Assembly: GCA_023678885.1 (NCBI GenBank)
Contig: CM042970.1
Coordinates: 2,148,355-2,212,354, forward strand
Reading direction: 5' to 3'
From: Pogostemon cablin
Taxonomy: Eukaryota > Streptophyta > Magnoliopsida > Lamiales > Lamiaceae
DNA: 64,000 nt
The notes under the pieces were generated by a model. It did no database searches. It was not told the origin of the DNA and was given only the letters and a program-made list of their open reading frames with translations. Made by a program: the position numbers and the translations under genes. This document shows, in pieces, positions 23,440-35,460 of the stretch; positions within the stretch are counted from its first letter, which is position 1; each line of letters starts with the position of its first letter.

Positions 23440-26109
23440 TATTTAATTACTAAAGAAGAGAGTAATTTTAATGAGGTATCAACTTCACAATTTTTCTTAA
23501 TTATTTTATTTTTTTATTGTTCTCAAGATAAAGAGATATCTTTAATATACTAAAATCTTTCCACATATAAATAAGACATTTTACTCATTTATTATTTTAT
23601 CACATAAATTGAATAAAAGATTTCATAAAGTTCTAAAGAAAGGTACCAGTTTTTTTAATCATATTTTTTAAATTTCTATAGATTAATATTATATTATCTT
23701 TTTTATGTTTTAAAATTTTCTTTTGATTATGTTTTGTTCTTTTTTTCATTATCTCCCACGTAAATTCAACAAAAGAGGTATCCGTTTCTTTTTTCTTTTA
23801 ATCTTTTTTTTTTAATTTCTATTGATTGATATTATGTTGTCTCTTTTATGTTTTTTAAATTTTCTTTTGATTTTTTTAATTTTTTTTGTATAATTTTTTT
23901 TTTCATTAGTACGTAGTAAAAATAAAATTTGACTTATGTAGTATGAATTTTTTTCATGGTTAAAATTTTAATTTTATTAATTAATTTTGTTATGATTTCT
24001 TTTACTTTTCATATTTTTTTCAAATTGATTTATGTTAATTTTTATCTCTTTGTCTTAGTTTGTATGTTTCTTCTTAATAAATTTCGTTTTCTTTTATAAT
24101 TGTTTTTAGTTTTAATATTTTATCCTTTTCTATTTTCAATTAGATTAAAACACACTGTACTGATTTTTTTTATAATTCTTCCTTTGCTATTTTTTTATTA
24201 ATTTCTATTAAATAGTTTTTATTATGTTATTTTAATTTATTTTAATTAAAAGATATATTAATTTCACTATAATTTTGATGATTTTGGAAAGTATAATTTT
24301 AATGAGGTATTTTATTCTCAAATATAATTTTTTTATTCTTAATTTTTAATAATTATTTTATATGTATATTTCAATTAATGCATTTATTCATTATATTTAG
24401 CCGGAGATATCTATTCATATATACACATATCCTATCCTACGCATTTACTTAATATTATTTATATTAATTATTATTTAATTAGGTGATAAAAAAATATCTT
24501 TAATATATTTAATATCTCTTTATTTATGAATAAGAATTTTTATTCATTAATCATTTTCTCATATAAATTATCATATTGTCTCTTTTATATTTTTGAATTT
24601 TTTTTTGCTTTTTTTAATTATTTTTTATTTTAATTCTGTTTTTTTATTAGTACTTGAAATTAAATTTATCTTTTGTAATAATTTCTTATTAATTTTTAGT
24701 AACAGTGCTTATATACGTTTATATGTAAATTCAATTTACACATGAAGTGTTTGTAATTTTCTTTTGATTATTGTTTTCTTTTTTCTTTTTCTTTTTTGTT
24801 TTAATTCTGTTTTTCATTAGTACGTGAAATTAAATGTATCTTTTGTTATAATTTTTTATTAATTTTTTTCATTGTCAAATTTTTAATTTTTTAATTAATT
24901 TTGATATGATCTTTTACTTTTCTTGTTTCTTCATATTGATTTATATTAATTTAAATTTTATATTTCTTTTTAATAATTTTTCGTTATATTTTTTAGTTGT
25001 TTTTTATTTTAATATCTTTTAGTTTGTAATTAAGTGTATTATTTTATTTCTTTAAATTAAAATATGCCGTAGTAATATTTTATAATTCTCCTTTGCTTTT
25101 TTTTTTCTTTTTTGAATTTCTCTTAATTAGTTTCAATATTTTTTTAAAAAAAGATGTATGTTAATTTTAATATATGAGAGTTTTATTTTGATACGATGTC
25201 GATTTTAAAAAAAATTAATAATATTTTTATTTTTTCGATTAATACATACATATTAATTTAATTATAATACTTTTTGTTAGTAAATTATTTTTCTAAAATA
25301 TTATTTTAATAATTATTTTATAAGCATATCTTAATTAGTATATTTATTCATTATAATTAGTTGGAGATATCTATTCATATACACACATATCCTGCATATT
25401 TACTTAATATTATATTTATTAATTAATATTTGATTAGGAGATAAAAGTATATCTTAAATATACTAAAATCTCTCTATCTATAAATAAGACTTATTATTAA
25501 TTAATCATTCTCTAATGTAATTTATCATAATGTTTCTTTTATAGTTATAAAATTATTTTTTAATTATTTTTTTGTTTTAATTCTTTTTTTTATTTGTACT
25601 GAAGTTAAATTTATCTTTGAAGTAATTTTTTATTAATTTTTTTCATGGTCAAATATATAATTTTTTAATTAATTTTATTATGATATCTTTTACTTTTCTT
25701 ATTTCTTCACATTGACTTATATTAAATTTAAATTTTATGTTTTCTTTTAAATAATTTCCATTTTTAGTTTTTTAGTTTTAATTTAAGTTTATTCTTTTTA
25801 TTTCTTAAAATTAAAATATACTGTATTAATTTTTTATAATTCTCCTTTGCTATCTTTTTTTTTTTAATTTCTCTTAATTAGTTTCATTCTTTTTTTTTAT
25901 TAAAGATATATGTTAGTTTTAATATAATTTTTTCTTCTGCATATGAGATCTTTATTTTGATATAATGTCGATTTTAATTTTTTTATAATATTTTAATTTT
26001 TTCGATTAATCCATACATATTAATTTCGTTATAATACTTTTTTTATTAGTAAATTATTTTTTTAAATACTATAATTTCATGCCCGCATAATACGCGGAAT
26101 TTGTACTAA
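23440..26109 (+). mobile_element. Helitron-like AT-rich element B (plus orientation)
   Basis: The 3' end shows an imperfect palindrome at 26082-26097 (CCCGCATAATACGCGG), a short spacer and CTAA (26106-26109) followed by T, the Helitron CTRR terminus. The body is T-rich on the plus strand and is the reverse-orientation relative of element A at 4071-6420. It shares the terminal hairpin, ATGAAATTATA-type words next to it, and the ordered sequence of internal words. It also holds about three internal units with boundaries near 24300 and 25270; GGAGATATCTATTCATAT occurs at about 24400 and 25360. No transposase frame; the 5' end is not fixed. Confidence 0.6.
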
Positions 26110-26302
26110 TTTTAATAATAATGAAAAAAAACCGTAAAAGGAAAACGAAATCAAATACATATTTGAAGTCTAATAATTACGGTTAGATATACTTAGTTTT
26201 AGACTTTTAATGAAAAATAGAAGTTAATAGTTAAGTGACTTTAAAAGGATTATGCTATGTAATTTAATTAGATAAAATGTTCATAAAATTCAATGGAATA
26301 TA

Positions 26303-26553
26303 CCCTCCATCCTATTTCAATATTTACATATTTCTATTTTGGGCGTCCCATTTTAATGTTTACGTTTCCTTTTTTAGAATATGAGACTCACCTAAAACAA
26401 TTAATATATCACCATGATCCTCACATCTCACACTAATACATCTACCATTTTATATTAAATATTATATCTTTCCACCCACTATCTATTTAAATACTATACT
26501 CCTTAATCAACGTGTTAAAAACAAACGTAAACATTGAAACGGGACGGAGGGAG
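26303..26553. mobile_element. Stowaway-type MITE
   Basis: The ends CCTCCATCCTATTTCA and TGAAACGGGACGGAGGGAG are inverted, with TA on both sides. Internal words (TTTCCTTTTTT, ACTCCTTAATCAACGTG) match the other family members in this window. Confidence 0.8.
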
Positions 26554-26555
26554 TA

Positions 26556-27200
26556 ATAGTTTTTGCTTTTGTTTTAGTATAATAATGAAGTTATAAAAAA
26601 ATGGATACGGATACAATTGATTAATAGTACTATTTAGATGGATATAAATACCTCCAAATAAATATATATTATATCCGCTGCCAATAAAAGTTATAAATAC
26701 CTCTAAATAAATGTGTATCCTATCCGTTGGTTGTAAAAATTAATATTAAGAAAAAATAAATCTACGTACTATATAATTTAATCATAAATATAAAATTATA
26801 TTATTTTAATAAAAAATCAAATAAACATTTATTTATATATAAATAACTAGCATTATATCTATAAAATATATAAATTTAAATAAATAAATACTTTATTATT
26901 TTATGGGCAGCCAACAAAGAAATAAGAGCTTTTCGTGCAGTAATAATTATTAATTGAAGATAATAAATTTTAGAGGGTAAATTTTATTCAATTAATTAAA
27001 CAAGCACACATGTTTACAAAAGTTGGTATCGGTTCTGTAAATTCCTTTTACGGTAATACGAAAGATTTGTAACTATATAATAATACTATTAATTTTTTTT
27101 TTCGAAATTCAAATTTGAATAGTGATTACTTTAGATCATTTTTCTTATAAAAAAAAAAAAAATCAAAACCCTAATTTGATAACCTTTCATTTATCTTTGT
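26556..27200. other. AT-rich intergenic DNA
   Basis: Contains a degenerate direct repeat of a GATATAAATACCTCCAAATAAATAT-like phrase (about 26641 and 26694). No gene is seen. Confidence 0.5.
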
Positions 27201-27205
27201 GCTTG

Positions 27206-27477
27206 CTATAAGAGGCCATACAAAAATCTCATCCAACATAACATTTTCCACACGGCAGGTAACTCATCATTTAGTAGGTTATTTTGTGATATTTTATGAC
27301 TTTTATATTTATTTTCAATTATTTCAGAAAATAATGAATTAACCATATTTTTTAGAAATTCTATTGTTCAACATGTCACGACTCCTGAGTTTTGTAAGTG
27401 AAATTGATTCTTCTAAGTCATTGAAGCTGCATATAAGCCAAGCCAAAAAAAAAGTATTTCCTTATTTAAAGATTTAA
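27206..27477 (+). pseudogene. Possible promoter and first exon of the RPA70-like gene
   Basis: A TATA-like TATAAGA lies at 27206-27212. An ATG at 27373 opens a short frame beginning MSRLLSFVSEIDSSKSLKLH. That is the kind of N-terminus found in plant RPA70-like proteins (a short lead, then the first OB fold), but the frame stops after 34 codons. The clear RPA exons begin only at 31996 and lack exactly this N-terminal part. The intervening 4.5 kb holds repeats and a MITE. The link is an inference from a short match. Confidence 0.3.
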
Positions 27478-27809
27478 GTGTGTTCCAATGATTTAGAGGT
27501 AATGTTAAATTTTTTATTTTTTATATGCACACAAGGCATATAATCATTTCTTCAGTTGTTAGGTTTCAAAGCACCATGTACATAAAAAAGTTTTCTTTTG
27601 TTTTTGAGGTTACAAATGCTCAAGGTTTTTTTATTTTTTATTTTATTTTTGTGTGTGGAGTTTTTCATGTTTTATTTATCATCAACATTGGACATGAACA
27701 AGAAAATTTAACATGACTATGTCTTTAATAAGAAGGGTTAATTGCGATAAAATACATAACTTTTTCTTTTTTTCTCAATTTAATTATAAATTATTTTTTT
27801 AAGGCAAAA

Positions 27810-28150
27810 GTTTGTGTGTGCCACTTTCCTTGTACCTTTAGAATTGTGTGTCAAATTGTATACCTTTTAGTATAAGCAAAAACTTGTGTGTGCCCGGGCC
27901 CACGGAAGCACACTTCGTGTGCCTTTAGAATTTTGTGTTAAATTGTATACCTTTTATTATAAATATGTATACCCTTTATATTCTGAAAAAAATAAAAAAT
28001 ATAATGAAAAGTGTATACTCTTTAGAACAAATGATGTACCATTATTAATTAAAGTGTATATCTTTTAGAACAAAATAATGTACTCTTATCCATAATACTA
28101 AATTCTAAATGCGCACGGCGTGCGCCCAAATGCACGCAAACCTCACTCTT
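27810..28150. repeat. Dispersed repeat with GC-rich GTGTGCC/GTGCGCC ends
   Basis: It has GC-rich ends (TGTGTGCCCGGGCCCACGG near 27890, GCGCACGGCGTGCGCCC near 28111) and repeated phrases of the type GTATACCTTTTA/GTATATCTTTTAGAACAAA in between. The same combination occurs at 20-210 and, with GTGCACCCGGGTGCAC ends, at 47705-48042. Confidence 0.5.
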
Positions 28151-28452
28151 TTTTTAATCAAAAAAATATATGATCTTTTCTATTTTCCTTAATTTAATCA
28201 TGAACTCTCTTTTTATCAATTGAATACATAACTTTATTATAATTTTCTCAATTTTAACGCAAATTTTCTTTTATTAATTAAACATGTGATTTTTTATGTT
28301 TTACAATTTAATTTTATTAAAATTATTCTATTAATAAAAATTAATACACAATAAATATTTGAAATACAATGCAAAAATTACATATTAAATATGAAAATAA
28401 AAAATAGTAAAATTCATATAATAATTTAAAATTTAATATTAATTATCTTATA

Positions 28453-28730
28453 CTCCCTTCGTCCCATAATACTTTCCACACTTTTCTCATTTGTTTGTCC
28501 CACAAAATCTTTCACACTCAAAAAGGAAACATCACTTTATCCAACAACCTCAAAAGTTAATTTAATTTCAAATTTGCCACTCATTTTTCACACACATATC
28601 ATTATTTTATACTTTTTATTACATAAAAATACTATAATACCCTCCAAAGTCAATAAAGTTGGTCAAAAAGTGCAACATTTCTTAAACAACGTGAACAGTA
28701 AACGTGAAAAGTTTTTCGGAACAGAGGGAG
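28453..28730. mobile_element. Stowaway-type MITE (copy 2)
   Basis: It begins CTCCCTTCGTCCCATAATAC and ends GGAACAGAGGGAG; TA precedes it but the right-hand TA has mutated to CA. It aligns with the element at 914-1195 throughout, including CCAAAGTCAATAAAGTTG and ATCACTTTATCCAACAAC, so the two derive from the same subfamily. Confidence 0.82.
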
Positions 28731-30302
28731 CAGATAATTCAAGAATTAAAAAAAAAATCTTTAACTTAAGTTTAATGTGATTATATTCTAATAAAACCTG
28801 GCCTACCAATTTTTATATAAAATTATCCATTTTTAATTATCTAAAGTTAATATATATTAAATCGAATTCAATTATATAAAATTTATGAATATTTTTATGA
28901 ATTTTTTAATATGTAAGATGTAATTTATACATTATATTTCAATATTTGATGTGTATAGAATTTTAATTAAATGAAACATAAAATATTGCCCATTTAATTA
29001 ATAAAATGAAAAGGTCGTGATAAAATTGAAAAAAATAAAATAAGATTATGTATTTAATTGATAAAAAGAAACTTCATGATTAAATTGAGGAAAAAGAAAA
29101 AAATCATGTATTTTTTTATAAAAAAAATAATTTGTGATTAAATTGAGAAAAGAGAGAAAGGTTGTAAATTTAAATGCAATTAACCTTAACAAGAACCACA
29201 CTGAAAATGACATATATTGAAAAAATAGTAAGTATAAAATGTGACACACAACTATTATATATGTACTTTGTTTAAGCAATTGTACTTTGTTCTCAACAAA
29301 ATGCAAAATCAATTTTGATTTTATTTTCGATTATTAGTTGATAATTTATGAACAAAAAAGACATAAGCCACTGTCAATACATTTAAAAAAAAAATTGTTC
29401 TTAATATTTCATATAAAGAGATATCAATCATTTTTGTGCAAAGAGAAAATCAAAACATACATGAATGCCATCATTCATTCTTTGGGTAAAGAGAAAAACT
29501 GTGAAAAGAAGAGAAACTAAGATTAAAAAAGTATGTGGGCCAGAATACTATTCACATTCCATGTAGAAAAATTGAGTTGCCTAATTATTTTTGGCTTTGA
29601 TTAAAAATCAACAAATCAACATCTTTTTAATTAAAAGTTTATTATTTAGTATTAGCTTTTTAGTTTTTACTGTCTTTTTATATGAAGATAATAATATCTC
29701 CAGCAAAGATGTAGTACTATATATTAAGTATATGTAATACAAATTGCAGTCATTCTATTTTAATTGGCTTGCTTATAGAAAATATTTGACTTGAAAAGAA
29801 CAGAATTATTATATCTCTCTAATTTTACAATTTAAATATTACCTAAAATATTAAATAATAAAAAAATCAACTTTATTTATTTATGCAATAAATAGATATA
29901 AATTTAAGATTGAAATAAGAGGGCGTAATAGAAAAAAAATTTTCTCCGTGCATGGCGCAGAAGAATTACTAGTTAACATAACTTGTGGGTACCGTTTGGA
30001 TATTAAATCCGCATGGTGATATTTATTCTATTCAATTTCCAATTTGAAAGAAAAAATATCAATAAATAGATAATAAAAATATGGCAATAACTAGGAGTTA
30101 TTCCACCAAATTTAAATAGACAAATTCTCTTGTGAGACATTATATGTGAGACGTGTTAAAGTATGCTTATTATATAGATAAAATATGATTAATGGTTGTT
30201 AAAATGTATTTTTTAAAATATGATAAATGATGAATTAAAGTATGATTTTAGGGTGTTATAATATGATTCATTCTTGACATATTTTAATCATTAATACTAT
30301 TA
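28731..30302. other. AT-rich DNA with a possible degraded Helitron end at 29972
   Basis: Several short frames occur but are AT-driven. At 29944-29972 a GTGC-ATG-GCGC mini-hairpin is followed after 12 nt by CTAG and T, resembling a decayed Helitron 3' terminus. The stem is only 4 bp, so support is weak. Confidence 0.3.
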
Positions 30303-31740
30303 ATTTACAAGTGCTTGCCAAAAATATTTTTTTTTAAATTATGAGGTGGCGACTTCACGTTGCTCCTTGAAAAATTTTGTGTATGTGGCGCTCCCACGTT
30401 GATCCCGCAATTAATTTTTATTATATTTAATTTAATTTAAAATAATTATTTTGTAATCCTACCATTAATACATCTTAATTTAAATATTTAATAATCCTAC
30501 TATTAATACATAATAATATTATTTTAAGTTTATATAAGTAATTTAATTTAATACTTTAAATATTTTTTTATTTAATCCATAAATTTTGTGTGAATTTTAA
30601 ATTATTTATTTTCATATTTAGCATATACATTTTAATTAAGGTATGGTACAATCGATTAGTTGTAAAATTTTGGTAAATTATTTATTTTTATTGGATTTTA
30701 AATTATTTTATTTATTTTCATAATTTACAAGTGCTTGCCAATTTTTTTTAAATTGTGAGGTGGCGGCGTCACGTTGCTCATTAAAAATTTTGTGTATGTG
30801 GTGCTCCCACGTTGATCCCACAATTAATGTTTATTATATTTAATTTCATTTAAAATAATTAATATTTTTGTGTACGTGGCGTCGTCACGTTCGTTCTTGA
30901 AAAAATTGTGTACGTGTCGCTCTCACATTAATTTTGTAATTAATATTTTATTTTAAGTAATTTAATAAGTGCTTGCCAAAAATATTTTTTTTTAAATTGT
31001 GAGGTGGCGGCTCCACGTTGCTCCTTGAAAAATTTTGTGTATGTGACACTCCCACGTTGATCCCGCAATTAATGTTTATTATATTTAATTTAATTTAAAA
31101 TAATTAATATTTTGTAATCCTACCATTAATACATCTTAATTTAAATATTTAATAATCCTACCATTAATACATAATAATATTATTTTAAGTTTATATAAGT
31201 AATTTAATTTAATACTTTAAATATTTTTTTATTTAATCCATAAATTTTGTGTAAATTTTAAATTATTTATTTTCATTGAATTTTAAATTATTTATTTTCA
31301 TATTTAGCATATAAATTTTCATTAAGGTATGGTACAATCGATTCATTATAAAGTTTTGGTAAATTATTTAATTTTATTGGATTTTAAATTATTTTATTTA
31401 TTTTCATAATTTACAAGTGCTTGCCAATTTTTTTTTAAATTGTGAGGTGGCGGCGCCACGTTGTTCCTTGAAAAATTTTGTGTATGTGGCGCTCCCATGT
31501 TGATCCCGCAATTAATGTTTATTATATTTAATTTCATTTAAAGTAATTAATATTTTGTAATCCTACCATTAATACATCTTAATTTGAATATTTAATAATC
31601 CTACCATTAATACATAATAATATTATTTTAAGTTTATATAAGTAGTTTAATTTAATAATTTTAATATTTTTTATTTAATCCATTAAATTTATGAATATTT
31701 AATAATCCTACCATTAATACATAATAATATTATCAATGTA
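30303..31740. repeat. Four-copy tandem array of a ~420-bp unit
   Basis: Units start with AATTTACAAGTGCTTGCCAA or a variant at about 30303, 30722, 30964 and 31409. Each continues with TGAGGTGGCG, CACGTTGCTCCTTGAAAAA, TTTGTGTATGTGGCGCTCCC and ACGTTGATCCCGCAATTAAT. Units 1 and 3 then carry a long AT-rich tail with TAATCCTACCATTAATACAT and GGTATGGTACAATCGATT. Unit 2 lost most of its tail and unit 4 runs into the foldback at 31728. No frame is conserved between units. A diverged single copy of the unit start lies at about 61760-61830. Confidence 0.85.
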
Positions 31741-31829
31741 TGATATCTAAAGCCTCAAGCATTTAAGTTTAATTCTCCAAGTAGTTTAACTTAAATGCTT
31801 GAGGCTTTGGATATCATACATTGATAATA
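31728..31829. repeat. Near-perfect 102-nt foldback (47-position stem)
   Basis: Bases 31728-31774 pair with 31783-31829 around an 8-nt loop, with one T-T mismatch, two G-T wobbles and otherwise complete complementarity. The arm contains GCCTCAAGCATTTAAG. Transcribed from either strand it would form a compact, almost perfect hairpin of the size of a young plant miRNA or siRNA precursor. It may instead be a palindromic end left by a DNA element. It sits exactly at the end of the tandem array and about 170 bp before the first clear RPA-like exon. Confidence 0.9.
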
Positions 31830-31995
31830 CAGAAAAAAACCTGAATATGATTATGATGGATGAAAAAGTAAATTTTAGTTGATTATAATGATTAAATATT
31901 CTTTAAGTATATGGTAGTATTTTATATTTCCACAACTTTTAGATTATTAACATGATAAGGTTTTTTCTTTAATTATTGTTATATTATATGTGTAG

Positions 31996-34263
31996 GGTTT
32001 GAAGATTCAAGCAACAATTCGCCATAATCAGATCTCAAAATTTGAGAAATTGTTAAGTGAGGGGACAACATATATTATATCAAACTTCCGTGTTGCTGAA
32101 AATATTGGGTCGGTTCTTATTACAATCATGAATTCAAGTTGAACATCCATAATTACACGTTGGTGCGATTGACTTCGCCATTGAAAACCAACAAAACTGA
32201 CTTGAATTTTATTGATTTTGATACAATCAATTCTCAAAACAACACTAGAGATACAGTACTCATAGGTATGTTTTAAAAGTTTATTATTATTTTTCTAATA
32301 GAAACTAATTATATTTTTTAAAAAAAATTTGGTTCTATTTTTTCTTACAATGACAATATCCACAGACATAATTGTTTTTTTGGTAAAAATAGGAGATATA
32401 ATTTGTGTTAGTGCAAGGGGCAAGCCTACAGATAAAATTGATATTAAGCTTGAAGATGAACGATAACTTTCTTTTAAAATATTTTTTCATATTTTTTTAA
32501 CTCAATTTTTATGATTAATATTTTTTTAATTAAAATTTTAATATTAATTTAAGACACACGATCATGAATTGTACATTGTGGGGAGAATATGCAAGACAAT
32601 TGATGCAGTACAAGAGGAACAATCCAAACCAAACACTTATTATTATTCTTGAGTATGCCAAAATCAACAATAAATATAGAGGTATATATTTTTTTAAACT
32701 CATTTTATTTATGTATAATTCTATATGTATTTAGATGTCATTAGATGTTTATTCTAATATATTTAGCCATTAATCATATATTATTTGTCCTCTAATTTCT
32801 TAGATATGTTTTAACAATAATAATTATTATTATATAAAAATTTAAATTATACTTTCTTTGAAATATGCTATAGGAAAAACATATCAAATTCTTGGAATGC
32901 AATAAGGATAACAATTAATGAAGATATAAAAGAAGTTCATAATTTTCGAAAGAGGTACGCGCTCAATCTATACATTACATTTAGTGATTTTTTCTTTTAA
33001 AAAATATGTATCTATAAATTTTAATATTTATGTATTTGGAAATGTAGCATGGGTTTAATAGACCATGATAGATTGTCTGGACAGTCTCATATAAATCATA
33101 TTGGTAGAAGCTTCGTCTTTGAAGAATTTACACCAGATGTAGAAGCGATCTATCTTGCAGAAATTCAAGACATCAGGGATATAAATATTCCATTATAATT
33201 TTTTTGTTTTAAAATATTTTTATTACAAAGATTAAAACGCATTACAATTATTGTAAAACTTATGTTAATTTATATTTTCATCATGGATTTTTAGGAAAAC
33301 TATTGCATTGTTGTTGCTAATGCTCAAAGGATCCAAACTCAATATGGATGGTACTATAATAGATGTAACAAATGCACCAAGAAAGTTATTGATAAATTTG
33401 GAGCCCCTTACTGTGAGAAGTGTAAGTAGGACATACCAGTACCTGTGCCACAATAAGTTTTATTTTTTTTCTTTGAATGTTTAACATATTTTTTTAAATT
33501 TACTTTTTTCTTTTGAAAATGACAAATAAAATTTTATTAAGTTATTTTGCATTTCAACAGATATAAAATTCATCTCAAGGTTGCCGATGAAACTGGGAGT
33601 ACTTCCTTTATAGTATTTGATAGAGAAATTAGGCTAATCATTGGAAAAACAGCAGCAGAACTCATTGAAAATCTTGAGAAGGTATTTTATAATTTTCATA
33701 TACTAACATCTGCAAAGAATAGAATTGCATTAATCAATTTTCACATATTACAAATTTTCACATGACTCAAAGATAGGACATAAATTAGAATTTAGTTTGC
33801 AAAATACAACATACATTTTATACCTATCCTATGTTTTATTATAATTCTTTTTTTTAGCTGGACTTGGTTGGATCATTTTCTAAAGAGCTTGACACTCTTA
33901 TTGGTTTGAAGTTCATCTTTAGATTCCATATATCTGAAAGAAATATAAGTAGTCAATGGAATGCATACACTGTGATGAAAGTATCTTCAGATCCTACTAT
34001 GATCAAAGCTATAACGAATAGATCAAAAGCGAAAAAGGTATTGAAGTTCAAAATTTGCTCCATCTTTTCTAACTGTTATATTATACTTTTATTTTTATGT
34101 TTACATACAGCCTTTAGGATCCTTCATGAATAATATTTTTTCAAATAAAATGAGTACTCCAAAAGAAAAGCGTAAATTGATTGACTTTGAGACTATTGAT
34201 GATGATGAAGATAATGTTCTGGATCAGACTCAAATGCCGGCCACGAATAAAAGGATGATTTAA
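31996..34263 (+). pseudogene. RPA70-like (replication protein A large subunit-like) gene, broken
   Basis: Exon-like blocks, in order: 31996-32265, 32366-32462, 32554-32681, 32874-32954, 33048-33198, 33295-~33422, 33561-33681, 33858-34037 and 34111-34263 (stop TAA). They translate to successive RPA OB-fold parts: GLKIQATIRHNQISKFEKLL, NCTLWGEYARQLMQY, NSWNAIRITINEDIKEVHNF, a C4 zinc-finger region (CNKCTKK then YCEKCK), KIHLKVADETGSTSFIVFD and LIGLKFIFRFHISE. RPA coats single-stranded DNA; plant Helitrons often carry such genes. Defects: no N-terminal exon adjoining, a frameshift in block 1 near 32107, a frame problem at the start of block 4, and non-GT donors after blocks 2 and 5. A Helitron-like 3' end follows at 35210. 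Confidence 0.75.
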
Positions 34264-35181
34264 GTAAAAGTTGAAGATGATCAATCTTAAGAAACAAAAC
34301 CTATTACTTCATGAAATACTTAGGATTTATCCATAAATTTTATTATAACTGCAGATTTAGATTATCATAATTTTTATGAAACTATGAATGATTATTTTAA
34401 TTATATTATCAATTCTATCCTTCAAAACTTTCTAGAATCAAGAATTAATATTTATTTCAATATCATTACCAACTCTGTTTTCCAAATCAAGTAGACATGC
34501 GCCATCACAAGAATAAGAATTCAAAATCTAAATTGTCTCATACAAAATTAATTTATTCAAAATAGTCTCAAAAAATTTAATTTTACCTACAAATAAAATC
34601 ATAACTTTTAACTTTTATCTAAAATGGTCATTTAAACCTAAAAATGATCAATTTTATTTATGAGTTTTATAGAGATAAAAAGTAATATTTTGAGACAAAA
34701 TTACAACAAGTAAAATTAATAATTAAAACAAAAGTTATGGGACAACATTGATAAAAAAAAGGGTATTGTATTGAAACAAATGTTATATAGCAAAACTAAA
34801 AGGTTCCAGATTTGGAACGAATATTAAGCTCTTAATAATGTAACGCTCTCTAGGGTTAAGAGTAGGGCAGACCTAAAAATACTCTGAATGAAGAAGGGAA
34901 AGCAAGCAACAACACAGTTAATGTTGTGTTTGGTGAAGTTTTTAGAAATTTATAGTAATTAATGTTACAGATAATATAAATATGATTATATTTCACTTTT
35001 TATTTATTTCAGTTCAGTTACATAGTATATCATTTAAAGGTAAACATCATAATTACAATAAATAAAGATAAATATATACGAACATGAAAAATAGAACGAA
35101 AATAACATTACATCAAAACATATCGAAATTAATATAATAAAGTAAAGATCATTTAAAAAAGTTATATTATAAAAAATATAA
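34264..35181. other. Region between the RPA-like stop and the Helitron end
   Basis: AT-rich sequence with no frame of note. By position it would be the 3' part of the Helitron if the terminus at 35210 belongs with the RPA-like gene. Confidence 0.4.
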
Positions 35182-35210
35182 CCCATGTAATACACGGGGA
35201 AACATACTAG
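35182..35210 (+). mobile_element. Helitron-like 3' terminus
   Basis: CCCATGTAATACACGGG (35182-35198) forms an 8-position stem with one mismatch. After 8 nt comes CTAG (35207-35210), followed by T. This has the same form as the ends at 4071 and 26109, but is oriented so that the RPA-like gene lies inside the element. The 5' terminus was not found. Confidence 0.55.
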
Positions 35211-35460
35211 TTATAAATAAACTTATTTTACCTATATAATAAATATACTTTTGTACTGGGTCAACCCATCTAACAACCGTCTCACAAAAAATCCACCTCA
35301 CAAGAGAGTTACTCATCTGAGTTACTCATCTAAATATTACAACATGAGATCCACCCTTAACCTCACCTCCATTCATACTATTTGCTTAATTAGTCGTCAT
35401 TGTTTCATGTTTGTTTATTTATTTATATTTATTTTTTGTTATTTTCTTTAAATTTAATTT

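Noticed and set aside
29944..29972. Helitron end at 29972 as a firm call
   Set aside because: The hairpin stem is only four pairs; it is noted as a weak candidate only.
30303..31740. CRISPR-like array
   Set aside because: Units are hundreds of bases long, diverged and in plant DNA; there are no short regular repeats with unique spacers.
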